This document shows positions 54,465 through 62,756 of a DNA stretch of 64,000 nt, in pieces; positions within the stretch are counted from its first letter, which is position 1; every line of letters begins with the position of its first letter. Location of the stretch: assembly GCA_963662605.1 (NCBI GenBank), contig OY759785.1:2542001-2606000 (forward strand). Reading direction: 5' to 3'. Source of the stretch: G963662605 sp963662605. Lineage in GTDB: Bacteria; Bacteroidota; Ignavibacteria; Ignavibacteriales; Ignavibacteriaceae. The notes under the pieces are model-generated. The model saw only the letters and a list, made by a program, of their open reading frames with translations. It had not been told where the DNA came from and made no database searches. The position numbers and the translations under genes were made by a program.

Positions 54465-55226
54465 ATGATGAAAATATCATCCGTTACCTTAGCCAAGGAC
54501 GAAGAAAAGAATATATCCCGCTGTATTATGAGCCTGCAAAATGTGGTGGATGAGATTATTGTAGTCCTTGATGATGCCACGAAGGACAATACGGAAAGCA
54601 TCGTGCGGACATTTCCTCACGTCGTTATTCTTAAAACCGCATGGCAGGGGTACAGTAAATCCAAGCAGGCAGGGTTAGATCTGACCACAAATGACTGGGT
54701 TCTCTGGATTGACGCGGATGAGGAAGTTACTCCGGATTTGGCGGGCGAGTTAAAAGAGCTTAAAAATAATGATGAACTGCCCCACGCCGCTTATTCTGTT
54801 CCGCGCCGGGCATTCTTCCTGGGTAAATGGATAAAACACAGCGGATGGTACCCCGGCAGAGTAGTTCGTTTATTTGATAAACGTAAAGTTAATTTTGTTG
54901 ATAAAGCAGTTCATGAACATCTGGACGCCGGAGATGATGTCGGCTTACTGAAAGGTAATCTAAATCATTTTACCGATCCGAGCCTTGAACATTATTATAC
55001 AAAATTCAATGTCTATACTTCCCTTGCGGCACAAGATCTTTATAAAGGCACAAAGAAATTTTCAATTCTGGACATTACACTCCGTCCGGTTTTTTTATTT
55101 TTTAAAATGTATATAATGAGAAGGGGCTTCCTTGACGGAATTCAAGGATTCATTCTGGCGGTTTCTTCAGCGCATTATGTATTTACTAAATACGCCAAGT
55201 TATGGGAACTCAAAAAAAAGGAATAA
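54465..55226 (+). CDS. family 2 glycosyltransferase (KdtX/WaaE-like)
   Basis: Cytoplasmic, membrane-associated GT-A transferase of 253 residues. The N-terminus ISSVTLAKDEEKNISRCIMS, the DDATKDNT turn, the metal-binding WIDADEEVTP (about 85-94) and the following HSGWYPGRVVRLFDKRK are typical of the WaaE/KdtX subgroup that adds a sugar to the lipopolysaccharide inner core. A hydrophobic stretch near 205-235 may sit on the membrane. The first gene of a plus-strand run with DUF1844, nadK and a thioredoxin-like protein; one base separates it from the DUF1844 gene. The acceptor is not known. Confidence 0.85.
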   Translation: MMKISSVTLAKDEEKNISRCIMSLQNVVDEIIVVLDDATKDNTESIVRTFPHVVILKTAWQGYSKSKQAGLDLTTNDWVLWIDADEEVTPDLAGELKELKNNDELPHAAYSVPRRAFFLGKWIKHSGWYPGRVVRLFDKRKVNFVDKAVHEHLDAGDDVGLLKGNLNHFTDPSLEHYYTKFNVYTSLAAQDLYKGTKKFSILDITLRPVFLFFKMYIMRRGFLDGIQGFILAVSSAHYVFTKYAKLWELKKKE

Positions 55227-55227
55227 T

Positions 55228-55515
55228 ATGGAAATCGAGAATGAACAATCCGCCATTTTTTTACAACTCATTATTCAACATCAGCAATTAGCCATGATGG
55301 GACTGGGAATGATTCCCAATCCGATGGATAATACCATCATCAATGATCTTGAGTATGCTAAAATGGCAATTGACACTATCGAAGTGTTAAAAGAAAAAAC
55401 CAAAGGCAATCTCCTTGATTATGAAGAGCAGTTCATGGATCAGGTACTGCAACAGCTTAAAGAAAAATATACTGAAGCTGAAACAGCAAAACCGAGTAAC
55501 ATAATTATTCCATAG
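55228..55515 (+). CDS. DUF1844 family protein
   Basis: Small 95-residue acidic helical protein: a hydrophobic stretch (FLQLIIQHQQLAMMGLGMIP, about 9-28), then NPMDNTIINDLEYAKMAIDTIEVLKEKTKGNL, the DUF1844 pattern, which continues to QVLQQLKEKY. A longer frame opening at 55132 runs through the glycosyltransferase gene and is not used: ATG at 55228 has AAGGA five bases upstream. Function unknown; the family is found in many phyla, often beside unrelated housekeeping genes. Confidence 0.85.
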   Translation: MEIENEQSAIFLQLIIQHQQLAMMGLGMIPNPMDNTIINDLEYAKMAIDTIEVLKEKTKGNLLDYEEQFMDQVLQQLKEKYTEAETAKPSNIIIP

Positions 55516-55536
55516 ATTAGTAAAAGAAAACATACA

Positions 55537-56445
55537 ATGATAGCCGGTATAATTGGCAATTCGTTAAAGAGTGACTTCAGCAGCGTGCTATATGAGCTTA
55601 TTCAGGCTTTGCATGATGCCGGAATAAACATCATCATTTGCGATATTATTGAGAGTTTTATCCATGAAGAACATAAAAAGCTCAATACTCTCTCTGTTGC
55701 CGACGTAAAATCCACTGGAAAAGATAGTGATATTATCATATCAATCGGCGGTGACGGAACGATGCTTGCCAGTGCCGCAACTGCTCACGAGTTTGATAAA
55801 CCGGTTGTAGGGATAAATATCGGTAAATTAGGTTTTCTTGCCGAGGTCAGTACAGAAAAGATACGTGATTTTACCGAAAGTTTGAAAAACGGTAATTACA
55901 CGATTGAGGAACGCATGGTTCTCGACGGATGCGTTATCGGTAAATCAAAGCTCCACCTCTGTGCAATCAATGACTTTGTTATTGATAAAGGCGGCTGGCC
56001 TAAGATGATTGAAATTACTATCTCTCTCGGTGAGGAATACGTTACAACATTTGCAGCCGACGGACTTATTGTTGCAACGCCGACCGGATCAACAGGCTAT
56101 TCACTTTCGACCGGTGGTCCAATTGTAACTCCTCAGGCAAAAGTAATTACCATCAGCCCTATTTCAGCACACAGTTTAACGATGCGCCCATTGGTAATTG
56201 ATGCCGCACAAAAAATCACAATAGATGTCAAGTCTCAGCATGATGTACTGCAATTAAACAATGACGGTAGAAAGTCAAATCTATTCCCGCCGCCGGTAAA
56301 ATTCGTTATTTCTAAGAACCCCAGATCGCTGAAACTTCTCCGGGTTAATTCATCCAACTATTTCAGTACGCTCCGGAATAAACTCTTGTGGGGCATTGAC
56401 GTTAGAAAAATTCAGGAAGCACTTAATAATAAACAACACTCGTGA
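55537..56445 (+). CDS. nadK: NAD kinase
   Basis: Phosphorylates NAD to NADP, with ATP or polyphosphate. The 302-residue protein has the GGDGT motif (SIGGDGTMLASAATA, about 71-85), GINIGKLGFLAEV (about 94-106), and the substrate segment VATPTGSTGYSLSTGGPIV (about 181-199), all diagnostic. It begins 21 bases after the DUF1844 stop and ends one base before the thioredoxin-like gene, in the same transcription unit. Confidence 0.95.
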   Translation: MIAGIIGNSLKSDFSSVLYELIQALHDAGINIIICDIIESFIHEEHKKLNTLSVADVKSTGKDSDIIISIGGDGTMLASAATAHEFDKPVVGINIGKLGFLAEVSTEKIRDFTESLKNGNYTIEERMVLDGCVIGKSKLHLCAINDFVIDKGGWPKMIEITISLGEEYVTTFAADGLIVATPTGSTGYSLSTGGPIVTPQAKVITISPISAHSLTMRPLVIDAAQKITIDVKSQHDVLQLNNDGRKSNLFPPPVKFVISKNPRSLKLLRVNSSNYFSTLRNKLLWGIDVRKIQEALNNKQHS

Positions 56446-56446
56446 C

Positions 56447-56953
56447 ATGAAATATTTTTTTCTGCTGTGTTTGGTATTATTAATTTCAGGAGCGTCTATG
56501 GCTCAATTTAAAACTATTATTGATGAAAAACACGGAACCGCGATGATAATCGGTTCCTGTACAAGGGAAGCTTTTTCCGATACAGCCTTTTCATGGTTTA
56601 ACACCGGATACGATGAATATGTACCTGATGCAAACACAGTTCAACAGCTCAATCCCCTGCTTGCCGGATTGAAGATTACTATTGCAATGGGTACCTGGTG
56701 CAGCGATAGCAAGGAACAAGTTCCTGGATTCTTTAAACTCATTGATGAATTGAAATTCGATGAAAAGAATGTTCATATTATATGCGTGGACAGGAGCAAA
56801 AAAGGGATAGCAGATGAAGCTGCCGGACTTTCGCTCGAAAAAATCCCCACATTCATCTTTTATAAGTCAGATAAAGAAATCGGCCGGATTATCGAGACGC
56901 CGGAAAAATCTTTAGAAGCGCACCTGCTTTCAATACTGAAAAATTCCAAATAA
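56447..56953 (+). CDS. exported thioredoxin-like protein with a single active-site cysteine
   Basis: Exported 168-residue protein with signal peptide MKYFFLLCLVLLISGASMAQ and a thioredoxin fold. Where thioredoxins have WCXXC, it reads TWCSDSKEQVPGFFK (about 85-99), so only the first cysteine remains; the later cis-proline segment KIPTFIFYKSDKEIGRI (about 130-146) is kept. Proteins with WCxDS are common in this phylum as TlpA/thioredoxin-like members. A monothiol activity or a non-redox role is possible. A longer frame from 56396 would lie in nadK; the ATG at 56447 gives a normal signal peptide. It ends the plus-strand run. Confidence 0.85.
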   Translation: MKYFFLLCLVLLISGASMAQFKTIIDEKHGTAMIIGSCTREAFSDTAFSWFNTGYDEYVPDANTVQQLNPLLAGLKITIAMGTWCSDSKEQVPGFFKLIDELKFDEKNVHIICVDRSKKGIADEAAGLSLEKIPTFIFYKSDKEIGRIIETPEKSLEAHLLSILKNSK

Positions 56954-56957
56954 AAAA

Positions 56958-56979
56958 GGAGAGGAATTTCTTCCTCTCC
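56958..56979 (-). terminator. intrinsic terminator between converging genes
   Basis: Nine-base stem GGAGAGGAA/TTCCTCTCC with a four-base loop. On the minus strand TTTTTTA follows, so it mainly ends the peptidase gene; the plus strand has no T-run. Confidence 0.8.
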
Positions 56980-57001
56980 TCAAACATCTCTCATTCAACT
57001 T

Positions 57002-58222
57002 CTAATTGAACTTTTTCAGTAAGTCTTTAACAAAATCCTTGTGCACCATAAAATCCATGATTTTCAGTTTCACGTAATCTTCCCGGTAAAAATAGTATCC
57101 TTTTGCGTCACCGTTTCTCGATCCGGAACCGGAATCTTTAATTAAGAACCAGGTTGTTCCATCCTTAACCAGATAGCCGACTGCATGCAAGCCATGATCG
57201 TCCTGAGTTGTGCCGTTATTAAATCTAAACTCGCGGGCATCGTCATTTATGTACTCGGCAGGTATGTCGAACGTAGGCACAATTGCCGCATTATGCCAGC
57301 CATCGTGTCCCACTTCCGATACGTCTCCGCCAATGACACAAGTTCCGCCATTTTTCAGCACACTCTTCATTGCTCCAATGTATTCGTCTAAGGGAACATT
57401 GTAATAAGTTGAGTCGTGCCACCAGTTATCTTCAACGGTATATTCGACTTGTTTGTAGAATGGCTTCTCTTTTAACGACATGATATCAACATAATCGTCA
57501 AGATTGAGACGAACAAAATTCTTTAGAAATTGCATCGGCGTGTATTTCCTACCTTCATAAACAAATTCCGTCGGAGGTTCACCGAGGTAGTGATTCAGGA
57601 TAGACCGGACAGTTTTGAGCGCAGTTTCTTCATCCCAGGCATTTGAGGTTTTCAGCCCCTGAAGATATGTATTAACTTCTTCAAATAATTTTTTGTGATC
57701 ATGAAATTTCTGTCCTTTGGGAAGTCCATCGTAAACGGATTCAGGCACTATCCCGTATTGTCCCCATATTCTGCAAACCGCGTTTGCCTCTGACCCCTCA
57801 CCAATAACCGAGTTACCACGTTCCTTCACAAAACGTTTTGCTTTTTCAAGGTACTCGTAATACACGGTATGAATTTCAGATAGCTTTACCTTGACGTTGA
57901 ACTGGCGATTGATTTCCGATTCAAAAAACGAAGTAGTTGAAAAGCACCAGCATGTTCCGGTGCGTCCCTGTGAAACAGGGTCATAATGCCAGTAACTCGT
58001 AAACTCCTTTGTGGACTTAGGAATATCCATTCCGGTAAAATCAACCCGGAAAGATTTTTTCTTTTCAGTGGGAGGTGTATAGTCATTCAGTTGGCGAAGA
58101 ATCTCATCATAGAATCCCTCTTTAGGATCTCTGAATTCACTCTTAGTCAGATTTTTATCCTGCGCGGAAATATTGATAATAAACAAAATCAGAAGAACCG
58201 GGATATAGCGCAAAAATTTCAT
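57002..58222 (-). CDS. exported C1-family (bleomycin hydrolase-like) cysteine peptidase
   Basis: Exported 406-residue papain-fold peptidase. A signal peptide (MKFLRYIPVLLILFIINISA) is followed by a linker and the catalytic Gln and Cys in SQGRTGTCWCFSTTSFFESE (about 89-108, Gln90, Cys96), the His in DHGLHAVGYLVKDG (about 341) and the Asn-like position in WFLIKDSGSGSRNGD. The insertion pattern is that of the bleomycin hydrolase/C1-aminopeptidase group. Being exported, it probably handles peptides in the periplasm or outside. It has no T9SS C-terminal domain. Single gene between two terminators. Confidence 0.87.
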   Translation of the reverse strand: MKFLRYIPVLLILFIINISAQDKNLTKSEFRDPKEGFYDEILRQLNDYTPPTEKKKSFRVDFTGMDIPKSTKEFTSYWHYDPVSQGRTGTCWCFSTTSFFESEINRQFNVKVKLSEIHTVYYEYLEKAKRFVKERGNSVIGEGSEANAVCRIWGQYGIVPESVYDGLPKGQKFHDHKKLFEEVNTYLQGLKTSNAWDEETALKTVRSILNHYLGEPPTEFVYEGRKYTPMQFLKNFVRLNLDDYVDIMSLKEKPFYKQVEYTVEDNWWHDSTYYNVPLDEYIGAMKSVLKNGGTCVIGGDVSEVGHDGWHNAAIVPTFDIPAEYINDDAREFRFNNGTTQDDHGLHAVGYLVKDGTTWFLIKDSGSGSRNGDAKGYYFYREDYVKLKIMDFMVHKDFVKDLLKKFN

Positions 58223-58300
58223 TTGAACCTCAGTCTTTAACGAAAAAGCTTTAAATATGAACTCAAAATAAACTATTTCTATGTAATTAGTAAAATAAAA

Positions 58301-58320
58301 AACGCCTCCTGAGAGGCGTT
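58301..58320 (-). terminator. intrinsic terminator of the pectate lyase cluster
   Basis: Eight-base stem AACGCCTC/GAGGCGTT with loop CTGA; on the minus strand it is followed by TTTTATTTTAC. It lies 27 bases downstream of the last pectate lyase gene and separates the cluster from the peptidase promoter. Confidence 0.85.
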
Positions 58321-58347
58321 AATAAACTATGTTCGCAGAAAATCAAA

Positions 58348-59610
58348 CTACTTCATCAAAATCATTTTTTTTGTTGCCGCATATCCGTTTGTTGTCAGGC
58401 GGTAGAAGTAAATTCCGCTCGGATAACTTGACATATTAACGGAGTAGTTATATGTCCCTGCGGCTTTAACTTCGTTAACGACAGTCTTAATTTCTTTGCC
58501 GAGGTTATCATATACCTTCAGCAATACATTCCCGGATTTTGCCAGTTGAAATTCAATGCTGGTTTGCGGATTAAAAGGGTTCGGATAATTCTGAATCAAT
58601 GCTGTTGATTCAGGACGAATATTACTGCCCTTTTCAACATCGGTCAATTTTCCAACTCCGGATTTGGTCATTACTGTTGTAGGAACTGTGGATGCACTAT
58701 CAAGTGAATACGAATAATATGTAGAAGCTTCAAATGCAGTGCCGCGGATTTGCGGTGTACCTGAATTATCGTAAACGTTGTATCGCTCAACCAGATCACC
58801 AGCGGGTGATTCGGCATATCCGCAATATGAAGGATATGCTACACCTTTAAAATAATTTGCCTCGACTAAAACATCTGCTTCACAGCAGGACGCAACACCA
58901 TACAATTCGTTGTTGTCATAATAATTATTATAACAATGAACTATACCATACCTTACACGTGGATGGCGCTGCCGCGTGGCATTGAACCAATTATGATGAA
59001 AAGTACACTTAAGATAGCCTATATCCTGACTATAGCTATCACTCATGCCAATGAGTATGTCTTTACTATGATTAACAAATTCACAATATGTAATTGTTAT
59101 GTAATTTGAACACCGGGTAATATCCAGCAAACCGTCATGACTGGCCGCTTCCGGATCTGCAAGAGCCCCATCCGTGAAGGTACAATGATCAATCCAGAAG
59201 TTGTTCGAATTCTGATTTATTTTAATACAATCATCTTGAGCATCGGAAAATATTATGTTTCTGATGATAACGTTAGTTTTTTTATAAAACTCTAATCCGC
59301 CGCCGGTCAACTCGGCACCAGCGCCGATACCAATCAACGACTTATTTCCACGGCACGTTGTCATTCCCGAAAGTTCATACTTCCCTTCAAGCAGCAGCAC
59401 AAGTTTCTCATCAGAATCCATGAGTTCTTTTAAGGAATCCAGATTTGAAACTTTTACAATACGTCCACCATAGCCGCCTGTTGTTCCGCCATTCAAAGAA
59501 GCAAAACCGTCAGGCTTCTCTGCAATAATAGTATTAACATCAAATTGTGCCCTTACTTGCACAGCAGCAAATAAGATAAAAATGAAAAAGATATGTTTAG
59601 CAATTTTCAT
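58348..59610 (-). CDS. T9SS-exported pectate lyase, family PL1
   Basis: Secreted 420-residue pectate lyase: signal peptide (MKIAKHIFFIFILFAAVQVRA), then the right-handed parallel beta-helix with GFASLNGGTTGGYGG, WIDHCTFTDG (about 140), ITYCEFVNHSKDILIGMSDS and HHNWFNATRQRHPRVRYG (about 212), the catalytic-site region of PL1 (arginine in RHPR). The C-terminal 80 residues are a T9SS sorting domain (QNYPNPFNPQTSIEF, ending TKKMILMK). It cleaves polygalacturonate by beta-elimination, probably with Ca2+. Third gene in the cluster, 13 bases after the next PL1 gene; the cluster shares one terminator. Confidence 0.93.
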   Translation of the reverse strand: MKIAKHIFFIFILFAAVQVRAQFDVNTIIAEKPDGFASLNGGTTGGYGGRIVKVSNLDSLKELMDSDEKLVLLLEGKYELSGMTTCRGNKSLIGIGAGAELTGGGLEFYKKTNVIIRNIIFSDAQDDCIKINQNSNNFWIDHCTFTDGALADPEAASHDGLLDITRCSNYITITYCEFVNHSKDILIGMSDSYSQDIGYLKCTFHHNWFNATRQRHPRVRYGIVHCYNNYYDNNELYGVASCCEADVLVEANYFKGVAYPSYCGYAESPAGDLVERYNVYDNSGTPQIRGTAFEASTYYSYSLDSASTVPTTVMTKSGVGKLTDVEKGSNIRPESTALIQNYPNPFNPQTSIEFQLAKSGNVLLKVYDNLGKEIKTVVNEVKAAGTYNYSVNMSSYPSGIYFYRLTTNGYAATKKMILMK

Positions 59611-59623
59611 GTATTCCTCGTGA

Positions 59624-60961
59624 TTACTTTAATAACAACATTTTTTTCGTTACACTTTCACTTCCACAACGGAGTGTATAAACATAGATTCCGGTGGGAT
59701 ATTGCGCCGCGTTAAACAAAGTCGAATATTCTCCTGATTGCTGATATTGATTAACCAGCGTCTCGATTTGTTTTCCCAGCACATCGTAAATAACCAAAGT
59801 CACGTATCCGCTGTTCTTTAACTGGTAACTAATCTTAGTACTCGGGTTGAAAGGATTCGGATAGTTTTGTTTCAAGTCAAATTTTGCAGGAGCAACGCTG
59901 CCTGATTCTTTAACATTCGTAACATTGACCTTCCCGCTTCCTGCATATAATTGCAGCATCGCAGGTATAGTTGCCGGATCATCAACCGTATAGCTGTATA
60001 CGTTTGTTGGTTCAAATGAAGTTCCGGCTGTTTTCGCTCCGGTTCCACAGCTATCATATATGTTGTTTCTTTCAATGACCTCTCCGGGGCCAGAGTCCTG
60101 ATAGCCTATCTCAATCGCTGTGGGAACCTTGAGAAAGTAACAGCCCTCAATAACAACTTTTGCATTTTCAGTTGAAGCGACACCGTATAAAATGTTGTTA
60201 TCTTCGAAACAGTTAAGTACGTGGGCTCTGCCGTATCTTACACGGGGATGTCTCTGCCATGTTTTCTCGAACCAGTTATGATGATAAGTCACTGATAATA
60301 CTGAATCTTCATAATCCCCGTCACTATGCCCCATCAAGCATGTTTTACTATGATTGGTAAAATGACACCACGAAACAGTAACATTCGTACAGGTGCGTTT
60401 AATATCCAATGCACCGTCATGATTTGCGTCACCATATTCACCGGGATCAGGAGTGTCGCCATCGGTAAATGTACAATGATCAACCCAGATGTGGTGTGTT
60501 TCAGAATCACGTATATCAATTCCGTCAACCGAACAATTCCAGAACTCGATATTCCGGATGATAATATTGTAACTCGTTTCTACTTCAAGGCCGAACCCAT
60601 CAAACCGAGCGTTGGATCCCAAGCCGATAATCGTAATGTTTGCATTATTTTTGAAATAGATCATCTTATCCCCGGAAGCGCTTACTATGCCGGAGATTTG
60701 AATTATTGTGGGAGGCAGAGCTGGATTTTTATCAGAACGTAAACTGCGTAATAGTTTATACAAAGTATCAGCGTTGTTAATAGTATAAACCGTTCCACCG
60801 GCGCCTCCGGTTGTGCCGTTTTGTCCCCGCTCATTAAGTGAAGCAAAACCAATTGGTGCAGCATTCCAGGTATCAGCAGCGTTATAAGGCTGCGCAAATG
60901 CTGCTGCTGTTAAGAACAACCACACAATAAATAAAGTAGTTTTTCTTATCATAATTCTCAT
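59624..60961 (-). CDS. T9SS-exported pectate lyase, family PL1 (paralogue)
   Basis: Secreted 445-residue PL1 enzyme, similar to its neighbour: signal peptide (about 1-23), GFASLNERGQNGTTGGAGG, WVDHCTFTDGDTPDPGEYGD (about 152), SWCHFTNHSKTCLMGHSDGD (about 188), HHNWFEKTWQRHPRVRYG (about 215), and the C-terminal sorting domain KQNYPNPFNPSTKISY ending VTKKMLLLK. Both carry the family's catalytic arginine environment. The two paralogues differ enough to predate this locus's recent history; whether they differ in substrate methylation is not visible from sequence. Confidence 0.93.
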   Translation of the reverse strand: MRIMIRKTTLFIVWLFLTAAAFAQPYNAADTWNAAPIGFASLNERGQNGTTGGAGGTVYTINNADTLYKLLRSLRSDKNPALPPTIIQISGIVSASGDKMIYFKNNANITIIGLGSNARFDGFGLEVETSYNIIIRNIEFWNCSVDGIDIRDSETHHIWVDHCTFTDGDTPDPGEYGDANHDGALDIKRTCTNVTVSWCHFTNHSKTCLMGHSDGDYEDSVLSVTYHHNWFEKTWQRHPRVRYGRAHVLNCFEDNNILYGVASTENAKVVIEGCYFLKVPTAIEIGYQDSGPGEVIERNNIYDSCGTGAKTAGTSFEPTNVYSYTVDDPATIPAMLQLYAGSGKVNVTNVKESGSVAPAKFDLKQNYPNPFNPSTKISYQLKNSGYVTLVIYDVLGKQIETLVNQYQQSGEYSTLFNAAQYPTGIYVYTLRCGSESVTKKMLLLK

Positions 60962-60983
60962 CCAATAAATAAAACAATAAAAA

Positions 60984-62489
60984 TTATTTCACTAAGTTCA
61001 TTTTCCTCGTTAAAGTCATGCCATCTCCTGTCAGACGGCAAAAGTAGATACCCGAAGGCAGATTTGATGCGTTGAATGTATATGAATATGTTCCGGCAGT
61101 CATCTGTTGGTTAAATAGTACGGATACTTCCTGACCAAGTGTATTGTATACTCGCAGAGAATAACCCCCGAGCATTGGCAGATTAAATGTAATTCTGGTT
61201 GATGGGTTAAATGGATTTGGATAATTTTGTTCAAGGGTGAAATTATGGAAATCGGACATGGATATTTTTTCTATATCCGTGGTGGGGGATGTTTCAAAAC
61301 ATCCGATATCCGGTTTTGATCCATTGTATGTGATGCCTGCATAAGCTGTTCCGGCATCAATCAATGCACTTGTTGATTTAAGTTTCATGAAATTAAGATC
61401 GGGAAGACTTCCATCAGATTTCCTTGAACCCCTTACTCCGGTTGTGTCAGTACTTATAAAGTCACTTGCTGAAGTGCTTAACGGACTTGTCCATCCGTTT
61501 GTTGTTTGAACAACAAAACTGCCTAAAGAATTTGATGCCCCTAACGAAGCGCAATTTTCAATTGTGGCTGTTTTACCTGACGCCAAAGACGATGAAATTC
61601 CAAAATTAGTTCCGTTGGCATAGGCAGTACAATTAATCAGCGTCATGGAACCTTTATCGTTGTTCTGGTCGAAACCCTTAACTCTATTATAAAACGAAAG
61701 ACAACGTTTCAGTATTGCATTGTGACGCAAGTCTTTGTTATCACTGCCGCCCATCTTAAAACCGTTTCCGTTGCCGGAACTCTTGCTGCCACTTTTTAAA
61801 TATCCATTAGCGAAGCACCAGCAATTCTCGTACGTTGTGGTGATGTCATCAGCCGGGCGCAGGTATCCGTCGTATCCATCATCAGAATTTTGCCATGAGC
61901 GGCACCCGTAAAAATAGTTGCCTGTGCCAACGTCAAGCTTGGGTGAAAAACCATCTGCATTTCCGTCACTCGTATCCTTGTTATAATACGAATCGCAGTT
62001 AACTATCTGATTATTTGAAGCTCCGGTACCTAACTGAAGACCGGAATCTCCGTTTTCATAAAATGAAGAGAACTCGATTATATTATTGGAACCGGAAACA
62101 TTCATACCATTATCTCCGGCTTTGTAAATAGCAATTCCCTTGATATGCCAATAAGAGCCCGATAAAGTAATTCCTCTATTACTACTTGAAACCGACATGC
62201 TTGAACAATTCAAAATCGGCCGTTCGTTGTTATAGGCAAATAAATGATAGTACGCTGAACTTGTTCCACTCTTCGATATTTTCAGGGTAGATGCTATTGT
62301 ATAATTACCACCGCGAACGTATACGGTATCTCCGGCAGCAACTTTGTTTATACCGGCTGTTATTGTTGCCAGTGGTGCTGCAAGAGTACCGGCATTACTA
62401 TCATTTCCGGATGGTGACACATAAATTCCCGCATAACCCTTCAATCCAAACACAGCAATAAACACAAATACTATCAGTCTGTTCGTCAT
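60984..62489 (-). CDS. T9SS-exported pectate lyase, family PL9-like
   Basis: Secreted 501-residue beta-helix enzyme. A signal peptide (MTNRLIVFVFIAVFGLKGYA) precedes IYVSPSGNDSNAGTLAAPLA and repeated coils; DTSDGNADGFSPKLDVGTGN (about 175-194) and SWQNSDDGYDGYLRPADD (about 198-215) match the Ca2+-binding and catalytic region of PL9 pectate lyases. The C-terminus is a T9SS sorting domain (EQNYPNPFNPSTRITF, ending TRKMNLVK). First gene of the cluster, 22 bases upstream of the PL1 pair. PL9 enzymes are usually endo-acting on polygalacturonate. Confidence 0.9.
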   Translation of the reverse strand: MTNRLIVFVFIAVFGLKGYAGIYVSPSGNDSNAGTLAAPLATITAGINKVAAGDTVYVRGGNYTIASTLKISKSGTSSAYYHLFAYNNERPILNCSSMSVSSSNRGITLSGSYWHIKGIAIYKAGDNGMNVSGSNNIIEFSSFYENGDSGLQLGTGASNNQIVNCDSYYNKDTSDGNADGFSPKLDVGTGNYFYGCRSWQNSDDGYDGYLRPADDITTTYENCWCFANGYLKSGSKSSGNGNGFKMGGSDNKDLRHNAILKRCLSFYNRVKGFDQNNDKGSMTLINCTAYANGTNFGISSSLASGKTATIENCASLGASNSLGSFVVQTTNGWTSPLSTSASDFISTDTTGVRGSRKSDGSLPDLNFMKLKSTSALIDAGTAYAGITYNGSKPDIGCFETSPTTDIEKISMSDFHNFTLEQNYPNPFNPSTRITFNLPMLGGYSLRVYNTLGQEVSVLFNQQMTAGTYSYTFNASNLPSGIYFCRLTGDGMTLTRKMNLVK

Positions 62490-62646
62490 TTGATCCTGTT
62501 ATAAGTTATCAATAAATATTAAAATAGTTTAAATTTCCTGTAGTATACAATTGGATTTACTAATTAAGAATCATATAAACGATAAGCATAAATGACAAAG
62601 AATGAGTGAGGTAGTAAGGTAATCGAAGAAAAGCTTAATCGTTAAA

Positions 62647-62670
62647 GTAACCGGTACATTTACCGGTTAC
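62647..62670. terminator. short perfect hairpin downstream of the histidine kinase gene
   Basis: Ten-base stem GTAACCGGTA/TACCGGTTAC with loop CATT. It lies about 90 bases after the kinase stop on the minus strand. The T-run after it is weak (TTTAACG), so a terminator or a regulator site before the pectate lyase genes are both possible. Confidence 0.4.
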
Positions 62671-62756
62671 ATAATTACAAAAAATCGCAGAATTATACAA
62701 GTGAATTTATTGTGGATTGGAGGCACTAACCAAGGCTGCTGATATTTCGTGTAAAT

